From Candidatus Delongbacteria bacterium (GTDB taxonomy: Bacteria > JAGOEH01), in NCBI GenBank assembly GCA_017997825.1, contig JAGOEH010000041.1:1-20333 (forward strand): a stretch of DNA of 20,333 bases, given 5' to 3'. Numbering within the stretch: position 1 is the first letter of the stretch; the number at the start of each line of letters is the position of its first letter. Position numbers and translations under genes: made by a program. Shown piece after piece: positions 1-8,674 of this stretch. Under the pieces are notes generated by a model, which had not been told where the DNA came from, searched no databases, and was given only the letters and a program-made list of their open reading frames with translations.

Positions 1-219
1 AGTCATGCTGCTGACCTTATGATCCTCTAAATAGTAATCACCGCTGGTCGGAATATCCAGACAGCCCAAAATATGCATCAACGTTGATTTGCCGCTTCCG
101 GAAGGCCCCGTGATCGCCACCATATCGCCGTCCGGAATCTCCAGATTGATCTCTTTTAATGCCTGAACCTCAATAGACCCGGTTTTATATATTTTGTTGA
201 TTCCATCGACTTTTATCAT
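1..219 (-). CDS. MacB-type ABC transporter ATP-binding protein, N-terminal part (cut by window edge)
   Basis: This is the first 73 codons of an ABC ATPase, which would power the permeases encoded just upstream in the same operon. The protein begins MIKVDGINKIYKTG and carries a perfect Walker A motif, GPSGSGKST, followed by LMHILGCLDIPTSGDYY, the usual sequence of the MacB/LolD class (family knowledge). Walker B and the signature motif lie beyond the left edge. The ATG at 217-219 is preceded by a clear AAGGAG ribosome binding site and lies 20 nt after the permease stop. The ATPase is separate from the permease, unlike E. coli MacB where the two are fused. The substrate cannot be told from sequence. 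Confidence 0.93.
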   Translation of the reverse strand, partial: MIKVDGINKIYKTGSIEVQALKEINLEIPDGDMVAITGPSGSGKSTLMHILGCLDIPTSGDYYLEDHKVSSMT

Positions 220-239
220 CACACTCTCCTTATTTACAG

Positions 240-1490
240 CTATTCATACCGGAGCGATTCGATCGGATTTTGCATGGCGGCCCGCCGGGCCGGAAAGAAT
301 CCCGCCAGAAATGTAACACTCAACAGGATTAAACTGGTCACAATCCCAATTCCCATCGAGAGAGTGGGATGAGTCAGGAAGGCCAGAGCCTCGTCGGTGA
401 TCGGCAGACGTTTGACGATTTCGATGATAATCGTGGCCGATAACGACCCTAAAAAGCCCCCAATCAATGAGAAAAAAAAGGATTCGCTGATAATCTGATA
501 CAGGATCTGCCGGGGATGCGCTCCCAGCGCAATTTTTGTTCCGATCTCCCGGGTCCGTTCCTTGATCGAGACATACATGATATTGGCCAATCCAACCCCG
601 GATATGATCAGCGTCAACGCCCCGATAAAACCCAAAAATATCTGCAGACCCGTCATGACCTTACCCATGACCTTATGCATCTCAATCACATCCCAGATCG
701 ACAATGCCATCTCATCAGCCGGATCGAAACGGTGTTTGGTTCCCAATACCTGGTAAACCCGCTTTTCAACGGCTTTGGATTGCCGGATGTCATACAGGGA
801 ATACACCAGATTGCTGTAATTCTGCTGCCCATACATGGCCTCAAAGGTGGACGATGGAATGTAAGACTTGCTCTCATCCATATTATTGTAGTTGCTGTTC
901 TGTATCTTTTCCTTCAGGATTCCGATGATGATAAAAGGCAGCTTGTTGATGATGATGGTTTTGCCCACGGCCTCTTCATCTTTGAAGAATTTCCGGACGA
1001 CCCCCCATCCCATAAAAACGACCCGCCGTTTTTGATCGATATCACCGGGATGCAAAAAGCGGCTCCCCATCTGGGGTATCTGGTTGCGCATCTCCCCGAA
1101 CTCATCATCCACTCCGACCACCATGATGGACCGCTGATTCTGTCCGACCGAGGCATCGGTATCCCATTGATTATACTCTCCGCTGATGGATTTGATCTCG
1201 GGAATGCTTTTTTTCAACAACTCGATATCCTCATAGTTGAAGGAGATCCGCCGGCCGGCCGGCAATCCCTGATACGCTTTGCTGGTCTGACCTCCCCACA
1301 TTACCACCAGATTCTCCCCCATGCCTTTACCCCCTTTCATCATCTCGCGTTTCAGACCTTCTCCGAATGCCAGTAAAAGCAGAATGGTGAAGGTTCCCCA
1401 GGCGATCGCCAAAGTGGTTAGAATCAGGCGGCGCTTATGGACCTTGAATTCCGCCAAAGCCAGTTTGATGAAATAAAAGCGTAGTTTCAT
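240..1490 (-). CDS. MacB/FtsX-type ABC transporter permease (second of tandem pair)
   Basis: This 416-residue inner-membrane permease has the four-helix MacB/FtsX layout. The first membrane segment is at about residues 21-43. A large periplasmic core domain of some 230 residues follows, and then three membrane segments at about 285-308, 333-357 and 378-400. The cytoplasmic coupling motif RTREIGTKIALGA follows the second helix and the protein ends with the family-typical FPARRAAMQNPIESLRYE. Such proteins do not form a transport channel but couple ATP hydrolysis to periplasmic movements, with an adaptor and a TolC-like outer-membrane protein (family knowledge). The gene starts one base after the stop of the preceding permease and shares its architecture and motifs, so the two probably form a heterodimer. 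The substrate is unknown; a macrolide role should not be assumed. Confidence 0.93.
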   Translation of the reverse strand: MKLRFYFIKLALAEFKVHKRRLILTTLAIAWGTFTILLLLAFGEGLKREMMKGGKGMGENLVVMWGGQTSKAYQGLPAGRRISFNYEDIELLKKSIPEIKSISGEYNQWDTDASVGQNQRSIMVVGVDDEFGEMRNQIPQMGSRFLHPGDIDQKRRVVFMGWGVVRKFFKDEEAVGKTIIINKLPFIIIGILKEKIQNSNYNNMDESKSYIPSSTFEAMYGQQNYSNLVYSLYDIRQSKAVEKRVYQVLGTKHRFDPADEMALSIWDVIEMHKVMGKVMTGLQIFLGFIGALTLIISGVGLANIMYVSIKERTREIGTKIALGAHPRQILYQIISESFFFSLIGGFLGSLSATIIIEIVKRLPITDEALAFLTHPTLSMGIGIVTSLILLSVTFLAGFFPARRAAMQNPIESLRYE

Positions 1491-1491
1491 A

Positions 1492-2727
1492 TTACCACCG
1501 TAAGGCTTCCACCGGATTCAAACCGGCTGCCCGTTTGGCCGGGAAATACCCCGCCATCAGCGCCACCAGTCCCAGAATCACGGTTGATATTATACCAACT
1601 CCCAGCGTGACACTGGGGTGGCCCATAAAATCCTCAATCTTGAACAGATTCATCATGCCGCACAATCCGGCACTGATCAGATACCCAATCAACCCTCCGA
1701 TAAAGGTCAGCATGAAGGTCTCAAACAAAAACTGCCACATCACCATCCGTTTACGGATGCCCAGCGCCATCTTGATCCCGATCTCCCGGGTTCGTTCCTC
1801 CACGATCACATTCATGATATTGGCGACCCCAATCCCGGCTACCACCAGGGTAAATCCTCCGACCAGTCCTAAAAAAAGCTTGAGACCCAAGGTGAAATTT
1901 CCCACGAACTTGTCCATGTCCCGGGTATCCCAGTCACCCAAAGCATCGTCGTCTACCGGATCGAACTGTTTGCTCCTGGAAAACGCTATGGTAATGGCAT
2001 GCATACAGGCACTGTCGGGATCCCCGATCCGGGGCTGCACAATCAGGTTGTTTAGGGTCTTCCGATTGTACATCAGCATCAGGCTGGAGAGCGGTATGAT
2101 GGCCTTGCTGTGATCCCTTCCGCTGTAAGAAGAGTTTTGAATCTTGGGTGTCATCACCCCGATCACCTGAAAGGGAGTGTTGTCGATCGTTATATAGCGA
2201 CCAAGCGCCTCTTCCTGTCCGAAAATATTCTCCTTCAACCGGTCACCGATAAACACCACCCGCCGCTTGTGTTCCATATCGTCGGGATGAATGAAACGTC
2301 CCCCTTGCTGGGGAATCACATTGCGCATCTCGGCCCAAACCGGCTCTACCCCGATTAAATCCAGCGTCAGCTCCTTGTCCTTGTACCGGACTTTGGGAGA
2401 ACCCCAACTCCGGCATTCGCCGCTGATGCTCTCGATCTCCGGTACCACCGATCTCAGATAGGTGATATCGTCAGGGTAAAACGAGATATCCCGTCCTTTG
2501 GGAAATCCTCGGTAGGTCAGAGAGGTTTTCCCCGGCCAGACAATGATGATCCTCTCCCCCATGCCATGCATACTTTTATACATCTGGCTCTGCATAGCTT
2601 CTCCGATTGAGAGCAAGAGCATAATCGCCGTCGTTCCCCAGATCAACCCGAACAGAGTTAAAAAGGCCCTCAGCTTCTGATGCCGCAGATCATTGATAAA
2701 CTGAATCAGGTAAATCTTGAGAACCAT
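1492..2727 (-). CDS. MacB/FtsX-type ABC transporter permease (first of tandem pair)
   Basis: This 411-residue permease has the same plan as its downstream partner: an N-terminal membrane helix at about residues 20-43, a MacB periplasmic core domain, and a C-terminal FtsX-like three-helix bundle. It contains RTREIGIKMALGIRKR after helix two and ends FPAKRAAGLNPVEALRW. Both permeases share a GMGE...VW.G.TS..Y.G.P.GR pattern just after the first helix, which points to an old duplication. The start codon overlaps the stop of the adaptor gene by one base (TAATG), so translation is probably coupled. It would work with the adaptor at 2727-3827 and the ATPase at 1-219 as a tripartite exporter or lipoprotein-handling system (inference). 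Confidence 0.93.
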   Translation of the reverse strand: MVLKIYLIQFINDLRHQKLRAFLTLFGLIWGTTAIMLLLSIGEAMQSQMYKSMHGMGERIIIVWPGKTSLTYRGFPKGRDISFYPDDITYLRSVVPEIESISGECRSWGSPKVRYKDKELTLDLIGVEPVWAEMRNVIPQQGGRFIHPDDMEHKRRVVFIGDRLKENIFGQEEALGRYITIDNTPFQVIGVMTPKIQNSSYSGRDHSKAIIPLSSLMLMYNRKTLNNLIVQPRIGDPDSACMHAITIAFSRSKQFDPVDDDALGDWDTRDMDKFVGNFTLGLKLFLGLVGGFTLVVAGIGVANIMNVIVEERTREIGIKMALGIRKRMVMWQFLFETFMLTFIGGLIGYLISAGLCGMMNLFKIEDFMGHPSVTLGVGIISTVILGLVALMAGYFPAKRAAGLNPVEALRW

Positions 2728-3827
2728 TATTTGATCTCCTTGGGCGGACGCTCAATCACCAGATCATGCTCGGTTAATCCCGAATCAACTTCCGTGATCA
2801 TTCCGTCACTCAATTTAGTCCGGATCCGGCGTTTTTCAATGTCTTCAGCTTTGGGACCCTTTTTGATCTCGACCGTGGCCGTATCACCATGGTAACTGAT
2901 CAACCGCTCCGGGACGATCAGCACACTGTCAGCCCGCTCAATAATGATCTCGGCATTGGCCGATAACCCGGCTCTCAATACGGCACTGCTGTCACGTCGC
3001 GTAATGGCGATCTCGATGTCAAATAGGGTAGTGTTGCCTTCCTTTTTGGCTTTGGGCGATATTTTGGAAACAATCCCCTCGATTTTACAATCCGGAAGAG
3101 CCCCAATCTTCAAATTAACCGGAGTATGCAGCTTGATCTTCCCGATATCAATCTCGTCCACCGTGCCTTTAAATATCAAATCACGCATGTCGGCAATTAC
3201 CATTAATGACGTTCCAGCCTGATAGCTGGTCAGCGGTACTACCGGATCCCCCTCGTTGACGAAATACTCTAAAACCGTGCCCTCAATCGGGGATTTGATG
3301 GTATTCTCAATCTTTTTCCCGGCCAGCTCAATCTTACCGGTAGACAACAGGTCGAACTTTTCCTTTTCCAATTGATGATTCAATTTCTGTTCGTCATAAA
3401 CCTGCTTGTTATTCTCATATTCATGATCCGAAATCAGATTTTTGTTTTTCAGTTCCTGGGCTCGTTTATATTCCAGCTCGGCCTGGCGCAGCGATATTTC
3501 ACTCCGCTCAACGCTCCGTTTGGCCTGGGTGTATTCGATCGGAGTCGGATCCGGATCGATCTCAATCAGGGTTTGCCCTTTCGTGACATAGTCCCCAACC
3601 TGAGTCAGTTTCCGGCTGACGATCCCTGAGATTTTAGATTTGATTGAGATTTCCTGCCGCGGCACAATCTGGCCGATGGCCAATGCTTTAACAATCACAT
3701 TGCCCCGTTTAATCTCCTCGGTTTTTAATCCATTGCTCTCTTTTCGGCTGGATTTGACTTTGATGACCAGGACCACCGCAACAATAACCAGCACCAGAAC
3801 CATAATCCAAATCAACTTTTTTTTCAT
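2727..3827 (-). CDS. MacA/HlyD-type periplasmic adaptor protein
   Basis: This is a membrane fusion protein of the RND/MacA type, 366 residues from the chosen start. It has a short basic N-terminus and one membrane anchor (about residues 2-23). A first lipoyl half follows around ISGIVSRKLTQVGDYVTKGQ, then a coiled-coil hairpin of about 90 residues rich in Glu, Lys and Gln, the second lipoyl half (IKSPIEGTVLEYFVNEGDPV), and beta-barrel and membrane-proximal domains. The ATG at 3825-3827 is chosen because GGAG lies eight bases upstream; an in-frame TTG six codons earlier would place that site inside the gene. It is the first gene of the exporter operon. The adaptor bridges the inner-membrane permeases to an outer-membrane TolC-like duct not encoded here. 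Confidence 0.92.
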   Translation of the reverse strand: MKKKLIWIMVLVLVIVAVVLVIKVKSSRKESNGLKTEEIKRGNVIVKALAIGQIVPRQEISIKSKISGIVSRKLTQVGDYVTKGQTLIEIDPDPTPIEYTQAKRSVERSEISLRQAELEYKRAQELKNKNLISDHEYENNKQVYDEQKLNHQLEKEKFDLLSTGKIELAGKKIENTIKSPIEGTVLEYFVNEGDPVVPLTSYQAGTSLMVIADMRDLIFKGTVDEIDIGKIKLHTPVNLKIGALPDCKIEGIVSKISPKAKKEGNTTLFDIEIAITRRDSSAVLRAGLSANAEIIIERADSVLIVPERLISYHGDTATVEIKKGPKAEDIEKRRIRTKLSDGMITEVDSGLTEHDLVIERPPKEIK

Positions 3828-4024
3828 CCGCTTTGCTCCTCTCAAATTCAGAACTCATCATCAGTCCTGACCTGATGGTATTTTCTCAAAAAATCGGCTG
3901 TAAGGGTTTAAAAACCAAATGAATGATTAATCATTTAGTATTATCATACGAAGAAAGCGGAAATATGTTTCAGTGGAATGAATTAGACAATTAGGAAAGG
4001 ATGAGGCGGGAAGAAGCCGGTCGG
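3828..4024 (-). promoter_or_regulatory. Leader and promoter region of the exporter operon
   Basis: This gene-free stretch of 197 bases lies between the PorD-like gene and the adaptor gene and should hold the exporter promoter. On the minus strand the best -10-like sequences are the overlapping TATGAT and GATAAT, with no convincing -35 at the right distance. Just downstream are a perfect palindrome (3922-3935), a near-palindrome GGTTTTTAAACC (3905-3916), and an inverted repeat CATCAG/CTGATG with a seven-base loop (3859-3877). I see no terminator for the upstream operon, so read-through is possible. Confidence 0.5.
3922..3935. promoter_or_regulatory. 14-bp perfect palindrome, likely repressor operator
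   Basis: AATGATTAATCATT is a perfect dyad placed immediately downstream of the -10-like sequences of the exporter promoter, where a bound dimer would block transcription. A further AATG half-copy abuts it, giving TGAATGATTAATCATT. AT-rich dyads of the ATGA/TCAT type are common operators of TetR-family regulators, which often control efflux genes (family knowledge). No regulator gene is in the window, so the identity of the binder is unknown. Confidence 0.45.
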
Positions 4025-4867
4025 TTAGTCTTCCGGGATAAATTGCCGATAATAATTGCCGTGAGAAGTGTCGACCTCGATCAGGGTTTTATAAATATCC
4101 GGCATTTCGGCATTTTTGAATGCTTCAGCGATCTGAATATGCATGACGCTGAGGTAGTTCTGGAACATATCCTCCTGCGGCATTTCCTGTTGGCAGTGCC
4201 GGATGGCGTTCAGTGCCCCCAGAATCAGCTTGTTGGCTACCGCATAATCATCCTTTTCGGCCGCCATTAAAGCGCTCTGGACGATCATCTTGGCCTTGCG
4301 AAATGGGGCAAGCTGGTCCGATAAAAGCAGCTCAATCCTCTCCTGACGGCGATCCCATCCCCGGTAACTGCTTTTCATCATCGATTCTTGCGCGATCCGC
4401 ATCGCTTTCTGATAATAAGGATCGCCACCCATCTCTCGATAGTTATCCATTATGTCTCCAATAATCAGATAAAAATAAAAATCAAAAATACTGGTCAGAT
4501 AATGGAGCTGATACTCATTGAAAATCAGGATTTCCGACGCGTCATAATAGAGATCGATTTTTTTATCGCGGTACTGAATCCGGTAGTTCTCTTCATAAAA
4601 CTGCCCTTCGGCCGTAAACATCATGACATTACCGGATGATTTTTCCTTAAGGCTGAGCGTGATCTGGTATTGCAGATTCAAATTTTCCTGCGAATAGGGA
4701 GCTGAATTGAGATAAGAAGAGAGTTTAACTGGAAAATCATTGATTTTCAACTTGGTTTCTTCCGATAAATAATCTTTGATCAGATTGATCTCCCCCTGCA
4801 TCTGAAACGCGCATAATATTGTCACCTGCAATAAAAAAAGAATCAGGATCATTCCCGCTTTTATCAT
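4025..4867 (-). CDS. DUF4835/PorD-like exported protein
   Basis: This 280-residue protein has a cleavable-looking signal peptide (about residues 1-20, hydrophobic core MILILFLLQVTILCAF). A beta-rich half of about 110 residues is followed by an alpha-helical half. The second half contains YREMGGDPYYQKAMRIAQES, then RGWDRR, a helical ELLLSDQLAPFRKAK segment, an ALNAIRHCQQEMPQ segment and a C-terminal LIEVDTSHGNYY. From memory this order matches the Bacteroidota DUF4835 family, which annotation pipelines name type IX secretion protein PorD. The beta half is weakly conserved, so the match is architectural. It overlaps the end of cdaA by 4 nt (ATGA), making it the last gene of the tilS operon. I am moderately sure of the family and unsure of the function; a generic exported protein is the alternative. 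Confidence 0.6.
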   Translation of the reverse strand: MIKAGMILILFLLQVTILCAFQMQGEINLIKDYLSEETKLKINDFPVKLSSYLNSAPYSQENLNLQYQITLSLKEKSSGNVMMFTAEGQFYEENYRIQYRDKKIDLYYDASEILIFNEYQLHYLTSIFDFYFYLIIGDIMDNYREMGGDPYYQKAMRIAQESMMKSSYRGWDRRQERIELLLSDQLAPFRKAKMIVQSALMAAEKDDYAVANKLILGALNAIRHCQQEMPQEDMFQNYLSVMHIQIAEAFKNAEMPDIYKTLIEVDTSHGNYYRQFIPED

Positions 4868-5667
4868 GACGCCACTCCTGTGTTGGGTTGTAAACTCTCT
4901 TTTTTTGAATCCCGAGTGAATAATCGTTCGCGAAGTTCTCGTTTTAAGTCATCATAGCTCAGGTTTTGAATCAGACGGCCATCGAAGGCGGCTGATATCT
5001 GACGGGTTTCTTCCGAAACGATCACCACCACGGCATCGCTTTCCTCCGAAATCCCCAGGGCCGCCCGGTGGCGCAATCCTAAACGTTTATCCAGATTGTT
5101 GTTTTGCGTGATCGGAAGAATACAGCCGGCGGCTATCAGGGTGTCCCGCTGGATCAACAGTGCGCCGTCATGTAAGGGCGACGGGGGAGTGAATACCGTT
5201 TCGATCAGGGCTTCCGAAAGAATCGAATTCATGGGAGTCCCCGTCTCAATAATGCTGTCCAGACTCGCTTCCCTCAGAATCACGATGATTGCCCCCAGGC
5301 CTTTACGCGACAGATTCTTGGCGGCGGCCGATACGATTTCGACTGTCCGGATCCCCTCATTCCGGTTAATGAACTGAAACCAGGAGGATTGTCCCATTTT
5401 ACTCAGCGCCCGCCTCAATTCCGGCTGAAAAATAATCAAAAACGCAACCACCCAGATGGTTTTGACCGTCTCGATAATCCACATCAGCGCCGATAACTGA
5501 AGCCAGGTTGCAGCAAACGATGCAAAGACCACGATAATCAATCCCATGAACAATGGGATCGCTTTCATGTCACGTATTAATAGCATCAGTTTATATAAAA
5601 TATAAGATACCAGCATGATATCCAGAATATCCCAGATCCCGAAACTCAAAAAACCAAAGGCTTTCAT
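4864..5667 (-). CDS. cdaA: Diadenylate cyclase CdaA (cyclic di-AMP synthase)
   Basis: This enzyme makes cyclic di-AMP from two ATP at the inner membrane. The 267-residue protein has three N-terminal hydrophobic helices (about residues 12-30, 37-55 and 60-80) followed by a DisA_N/DAC domain. Both catalytic motifs are intact: DGA at 167-169 (in PSPLHDGALLI) and RHR at 199-201 (in LGLRHRAALGISE), followed by VVVIVSEETRQIS. Length and layout are those of CdaA rather than DisA, which lacks membrane helices and has DNA-binding domains. It overlaps folP by 4 nt upstream and the PorD-like gene by 4 nt downstream. The folP-cdaA order recurs in Bacteroidota-like genomes. The usual Firmicutes partner CdaR is absent here. 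Confidence 0.95.
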   Translation of the reverse strand: MKAFGFLSFGIWDILDIMLVSYILYKLMLLIRDMKAIPLFMGLIIVVFASFAATWLQLSALMWIIETVKTIWVVAFLIIFQPELRRALSKMGQSSWFQFINRNEGIRTVEIVSAAAKNLSRKGLGAIIVILREASLDSIIETGTPMNSILSEALIETVFTPPSPLHDGALLIQRDTLIAAGCILPITQNNNLDKRLGLRHRAALGISEESDAVVVIVSEETRQISAAFDGRLIQNLSYDDLKRELRERLFTRDSKKESLQPNTGVAS

Positions 5668-6518
5668 GCCTCCTCTTTCCTTACCCGGAGTTGCGCGACC
5701 AGTCTTTTTGACTCGACCGCTTCCCGCACATCATGAACTCGTAGAATATCGACTCCCTGGAGCAAACACCATGTATGCATGACCGTTGTTCCATTCAAAC
5801 GGTCAGCCGGATTCTTCAGATCCAGCAGCTCTCCCAAAAATCGTTTTCGGCTCAGACCGATGACCAGCTTAAATCCGGATCGCTTCAGGCGGGAGAGTTG
5901 CCGTAGTATATCCAGATTGTGGCTGCACCGTTTCCCAAATCCGATTCCGGGATCTACCATGATCGAAGAAGTTGGAATTCCGTGGCGAATCAGAATTTCA
6001 CTTCGGGATTTCCAAAAATTCATTATCTCTTCAACCACATTCTGATAACAAGGATTATCCTGCATGCTCTCCGGGCGCCCCAGGCTGTGCATCAAAATAT
6101 AACCGGGGCGGTACCGCACCAGAATTTCCAGCAGGGCTTGATCCCAGTCGAATCCGGAAACATCATTGATGATAGGTACTCCGGCTTTCAAACAGGCTTC
6201 GGCGGTTTCCGATTTATAGGTATCAACCGAAAGGACCAGTCCGGGAAATCGCTGCCGGATCCGCTCAATGACCGGCAGCAGTCTCCCTATTTCCTGCTCG
6301 GCTGTAATCATCTCAGCATAAGGCCGGGTTGATTCAGCTCCCAGGTCGATGAGATCGGCTCCGGCTTCTATCATCCGTTCAATGCTCTCTATGATCGAAT
6401 CGGGTGCCTCATGCCGGCTTCCGGCAAAAAAAGAATCAGGCGTGATGTTAATGATGCCCATGATCAACGGGAATCGCTCCGTCAAGGATAGGCGCTCCCA
6501 TAGATCGGGTATCCTCAC
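5664..6518 (-). CDS. folP: Dihydropteroate synthase FolP
   Basis: It condenses p-aminobenzoate with dihydropterin pyrophosphate in folate synthesis; it is the sulfonamide target and is cytosolic. All family motifs are present in order: MGIINITPDSF, DLIDLGAESTRP, LSVDTYKSE, IINDVSG, VDPGIGFGK, IGLSRKRFLGELL and the C-terminal LRVHDVREA. I chose the GTG at 6516-6518 because it gives a GTGA 4-nt overlap with the ftsH stop, matching the other junctions of this operon, and yields a 284-residue protein. A TTG at 6537-6539, with AAGG upstream, would add seven residues and overlap ftsH by 25 nt. The reading is certain; the start is less so. Confidence 0.95.
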   Translation of the reverse strand: MRIPDLWERLSLTERFPLIMGIINITPDSFFAGSRHEAPDSIIESIERMIEAGADLIDLGAESTRPYAEMITAEQEIGRLLPVIERIRQRFPGLVLSVDTYKSETAEACLKAGVPIINDVSGFDWDQALLEILVRYRPGYILMHSLGRPESMQDNPCYQNVVEEIMNFWKSRSEILIRHGIPTSSIMVDPGIGFGKRCSHNLDILRQLSRLKRSGFKLVIGLSRKRFLGELLDLKNPADRLNGTTVMHTWCLLQGVDILRVHDVREAVESKRLVAQLRVRKEEA

Positions 6519-8674
6519 TTTTTCTTGAGATGTTTCCAACCGGTACCCTTGTCGGATGCGGATTTCGATTTGGCCGGCTTAGGTTTGCTTTGGGCTGCCG
6601 TTTTTTCCTTGCCGGCCGGCTTGGTTTTGACGGGCTGATCCGGATCGTTCACCGGGCGTTTCGGAGCCCGTGCTTTAGTTGACTCGGTCTTCTCCAAAAT
6701 TTTTACCGGTTCGCGCGAAGGACGCCCGGGGCGCTTCATCTGTTCGATCGGTGCCGTCACTTTTTTGCGCTTGCTTTGGGCAAACAGCTCATCGATCTCA
6801 TCGGAGGTGAGTATCTCTTTCTTCAAGAGCTCGGCACTCAAGGCGTGCAGTAAATTAATATTATCCGTAAGGATTTTTTCCGATCGTGTGAAACAATCAC
6901 CCACAATCCGCTTGACTTCATCATCGATTTTCATGGCGGTGGACTCGCTGTAGTCGCGATGTCGGGAAATTTCCCGTCCCAAAAAGATTTCATCCTGCTT
7001 ATTGCCGTAAGCGATCGTACCGAGGCTGTCGCTCATGCCCCATTCACAGACCATCATCCGTGCCAGCCGGGTTGCAACTTCGATATCATTACCCGCTCCG
7101 GATGAGATTTCATTAAATACCAATTTTTCGGCGATTCTACCGCCCAGTAGCTGACATATCTTGCTGTTGACCCAGGTTCGGGAATAGAGATGCCGATCGT
7201 CGACCGGGATGGAGTGGGTTACTCCCAATGCCCGTCCCCGGGGAATAATGGTCACTTTGTGAATCGGATCCGAGCCGGGCATAAATTTGGCAATCAATAC
7301 ATGCCCGGATTCATGATAGGCAATAATTTTTTTCTCTTCCTGCGAAATGGTCATTGAGCGGCGTTCCGCTCCCATCATGACCTTGTCCTTGGCTTCCTCC
7401 AGCTCGACGATGGATACCTCCCGCAAGTTTTTGCGGGCGGCCAGCAGCGCCGCTTCATTCACCAGATTGGCCAAATCAGCCCCCGACATGCCGGGGGTCC
7501 CTTTGGCTATAATTTCCAGATCGACATGGGTGGCCAGTTTAATCTTCTGGGTATGAACTTTCAGAATGCCCTCACGCCCCTTGACGTCAGGCAGATCCAC
7601 CACGATCTGTCGATCAAAGCGACCCGGTCTCAATAGCGCCGAATCCAGTACATCCGGACGGTTGGTGGCGGCAATCAGGATCACGCCCTCGTTCGATTCG
7701 AACCCGTCCATCTCCACCAGCAGCTGATTGAGGGTCTGTTCCCGTTCATCATGTCCGCCGCCTAATCCGGCCCCACGCTGCCGGCCGACCGCATCGATCT
7801 CATCAATAAATATGATACACGGCGCATTGCGCTTGCCCGTTTCAAACAGATCCCGCACCCGCGATGCGCCAACCCCGACAAACATCTCAACAAAATCTGA
7901 ACCGCTCATGCTGAAAAACGGAACCCCGGCTTCCCCGGCCACAGCCCGCGCCAGAAGAGTCTTGCCGGTTCCCGGAGGTCCAAGCAACAACGCCCCTTTC
8001 GGGATCTTACCCCCTAATTGCGTAAACTTGGAGGGATCTTTCAAAAACTCGATGATCTCCTGCAACTCCTGCTTGGCTTCATCCGCTCCCGCTACGTCGT
8101 TAAAGGTCACCTTGCTCTTGTCCGGCGATAACATCCTCGCCCGGCTTTTACCGAAGTTGAATATCCCCTTTTGCCCCCCCTGCATCTGCCGCATGAAAAA
8201 TAACCAAAAACCAATGAATAATAACCAGGGAAGCCACACAATCAGGATACTCCAAAAATTAAATCCCTTCTCTTTGGCTATCATGACAACCTTATGCTCA
8301 ATCATTAGGCTGATAATCGTATTGTCACTGATCGGCAGAAGATTGACCTTGAAAACCTTGTATTTCTGTATCTTGCCGTCGGTGTTGACATGCACCTCTT
8401 CGGTCTTTAAATACCCCGTCACTTCATTGTCGATCATCTCGACCTTTTCGATATTGTCCTTCTCCAGCTGATTGCGGAACTCACTGTAAGAGATCCTGAC
8501 ATCCTCCTGCAATCCCGGCATCAGGATCTTGGAAGTATAGAGCGCCGCTAGGATGATCAATAACCAAATAGCCAGAGTCCGAAAATTCGAGCTTTTATCA
8601 TTAAGGGGAGGAAGTTTGAGTTTTTTCTTGTCCTCTTTGTCAGGTTTGGGATTTTTTTCATCGGTCGGATTCAT
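6515..8674 (-). CDS. ftsH: ATP-dependent zinc metalloprotease FtsH
   Basis: This 719-residue membrane AAA+ protease degrades misfolded and regulatory membrane proteins as a hexamer. It has a basic N-terminus, a first membrane helix at about 33-50, a periplasmic domain, and a second helix at about 141-161. The AAA module follows with Walker A GPPGTGKT (232-239), Walker B IIFIDEID (287-294) and a second region of homology ending in RPGRFDRQ. The zinc site is HESGH (454-458) with a third ligand Asp530 in GNDIEVATR. After about residue 635 comes an 85-residue tail rich in Lys, Pro, Ala and Ser, longer than in E. coli FtsH. A strong GAGGAG site precedes the ATG, inside the end of tilS, and the two genes overlap by 4 nt. 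tilS-ftsH proximity is common in bacteria. Confidence 0.98.
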   Translation of the reverse strand: MNPTDEKNPKPDKEDKKKLKLPPLNDKSSNFRTLAIWLLIILAALYTSKILMPGLQEDVRISYSEFRNQLEKDNIEKVEMIDNEVTGYLKTEEVHVNTDGKIQKYKVFKVNLLPISDNTIISLMIEHKVVMIAKEKGFNFWSILIVWLPWLLFIGFWLFFMRQMQGGQKGIFNFGKSRARMLSPDKSKVTFNDVAGADEAKQELQEIIEFLKDPSKFTQLGGKIPKGALLLGPPGTGKTLLARAVAGEAGVPFFSMSGSDFVEMFVGVGASRVRDLFETGKRNAPCIIFIDEIDAVGRQRGAGLGGGHDEREQTLNQLLVEMDGFESNEGVILIAATNRPDVLDSALLRPGRFDRQIVVDLPDVKGREGILKVHTQKIKLATHVDLEIIAKGTPGMSGADLANLVNEAALLAARKNLREVSIVELEEAKDKVMMGAERRSMTISQEEKKIIAYHESGHVLIAKFMPGSDPIHKVTIIPRGRALGVTHSIPVDDRHLYSRTWVNSKICQLLGGRIAEKLVFNEISSGAGNDIEVATRLARMMVCEWGMSDSLGTIAYGNKQDEIFLGREISRHRDYSESTAMKIDDEVKRIVGDCFTRSEKILTDNINLLHALSAELLKKEILTSDEIDELFAQSKRKKVTAPIEQMKRPGRPSREPVKILEKTESTKARAPKRPVNDPDQPVKTKPAGKEKTAAQSKPKPAKSKSASDKGTGWKHLKKK

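Noticed and set aside
516-1376. Long plus-strand open frame of 286 codons opposite the permease gene
   Set aside because: It is antisense to a clear MacB/FtsX permease, its protein has no recognisable motif, and it is rich in His, Asp, Pro and Leu as expected from reading the opposite strand.
3859-3877. Inverted repeat CATCAG/CTGATG in the exporter leader as a riboswitch or attenuator
   Set aside because: The stem is only six base pairs with a seven-base loop, has no T-run, and matches no riboswitch core I know.
4000-4024. Terminator just after the PorD-like gene
   Set aside because: The sequence downstream of the stop is C- and T-rich but does not form a convincing stem followed by a T-run.
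7728-8471. Plus-strand open frame of 247 codons opposite ftsH
   Set aside because: It lies wholly within the conserved FtsH ATPase coding region, and the predicted protein is low-complexity Ser/Ile/Leu sequence with no family features.
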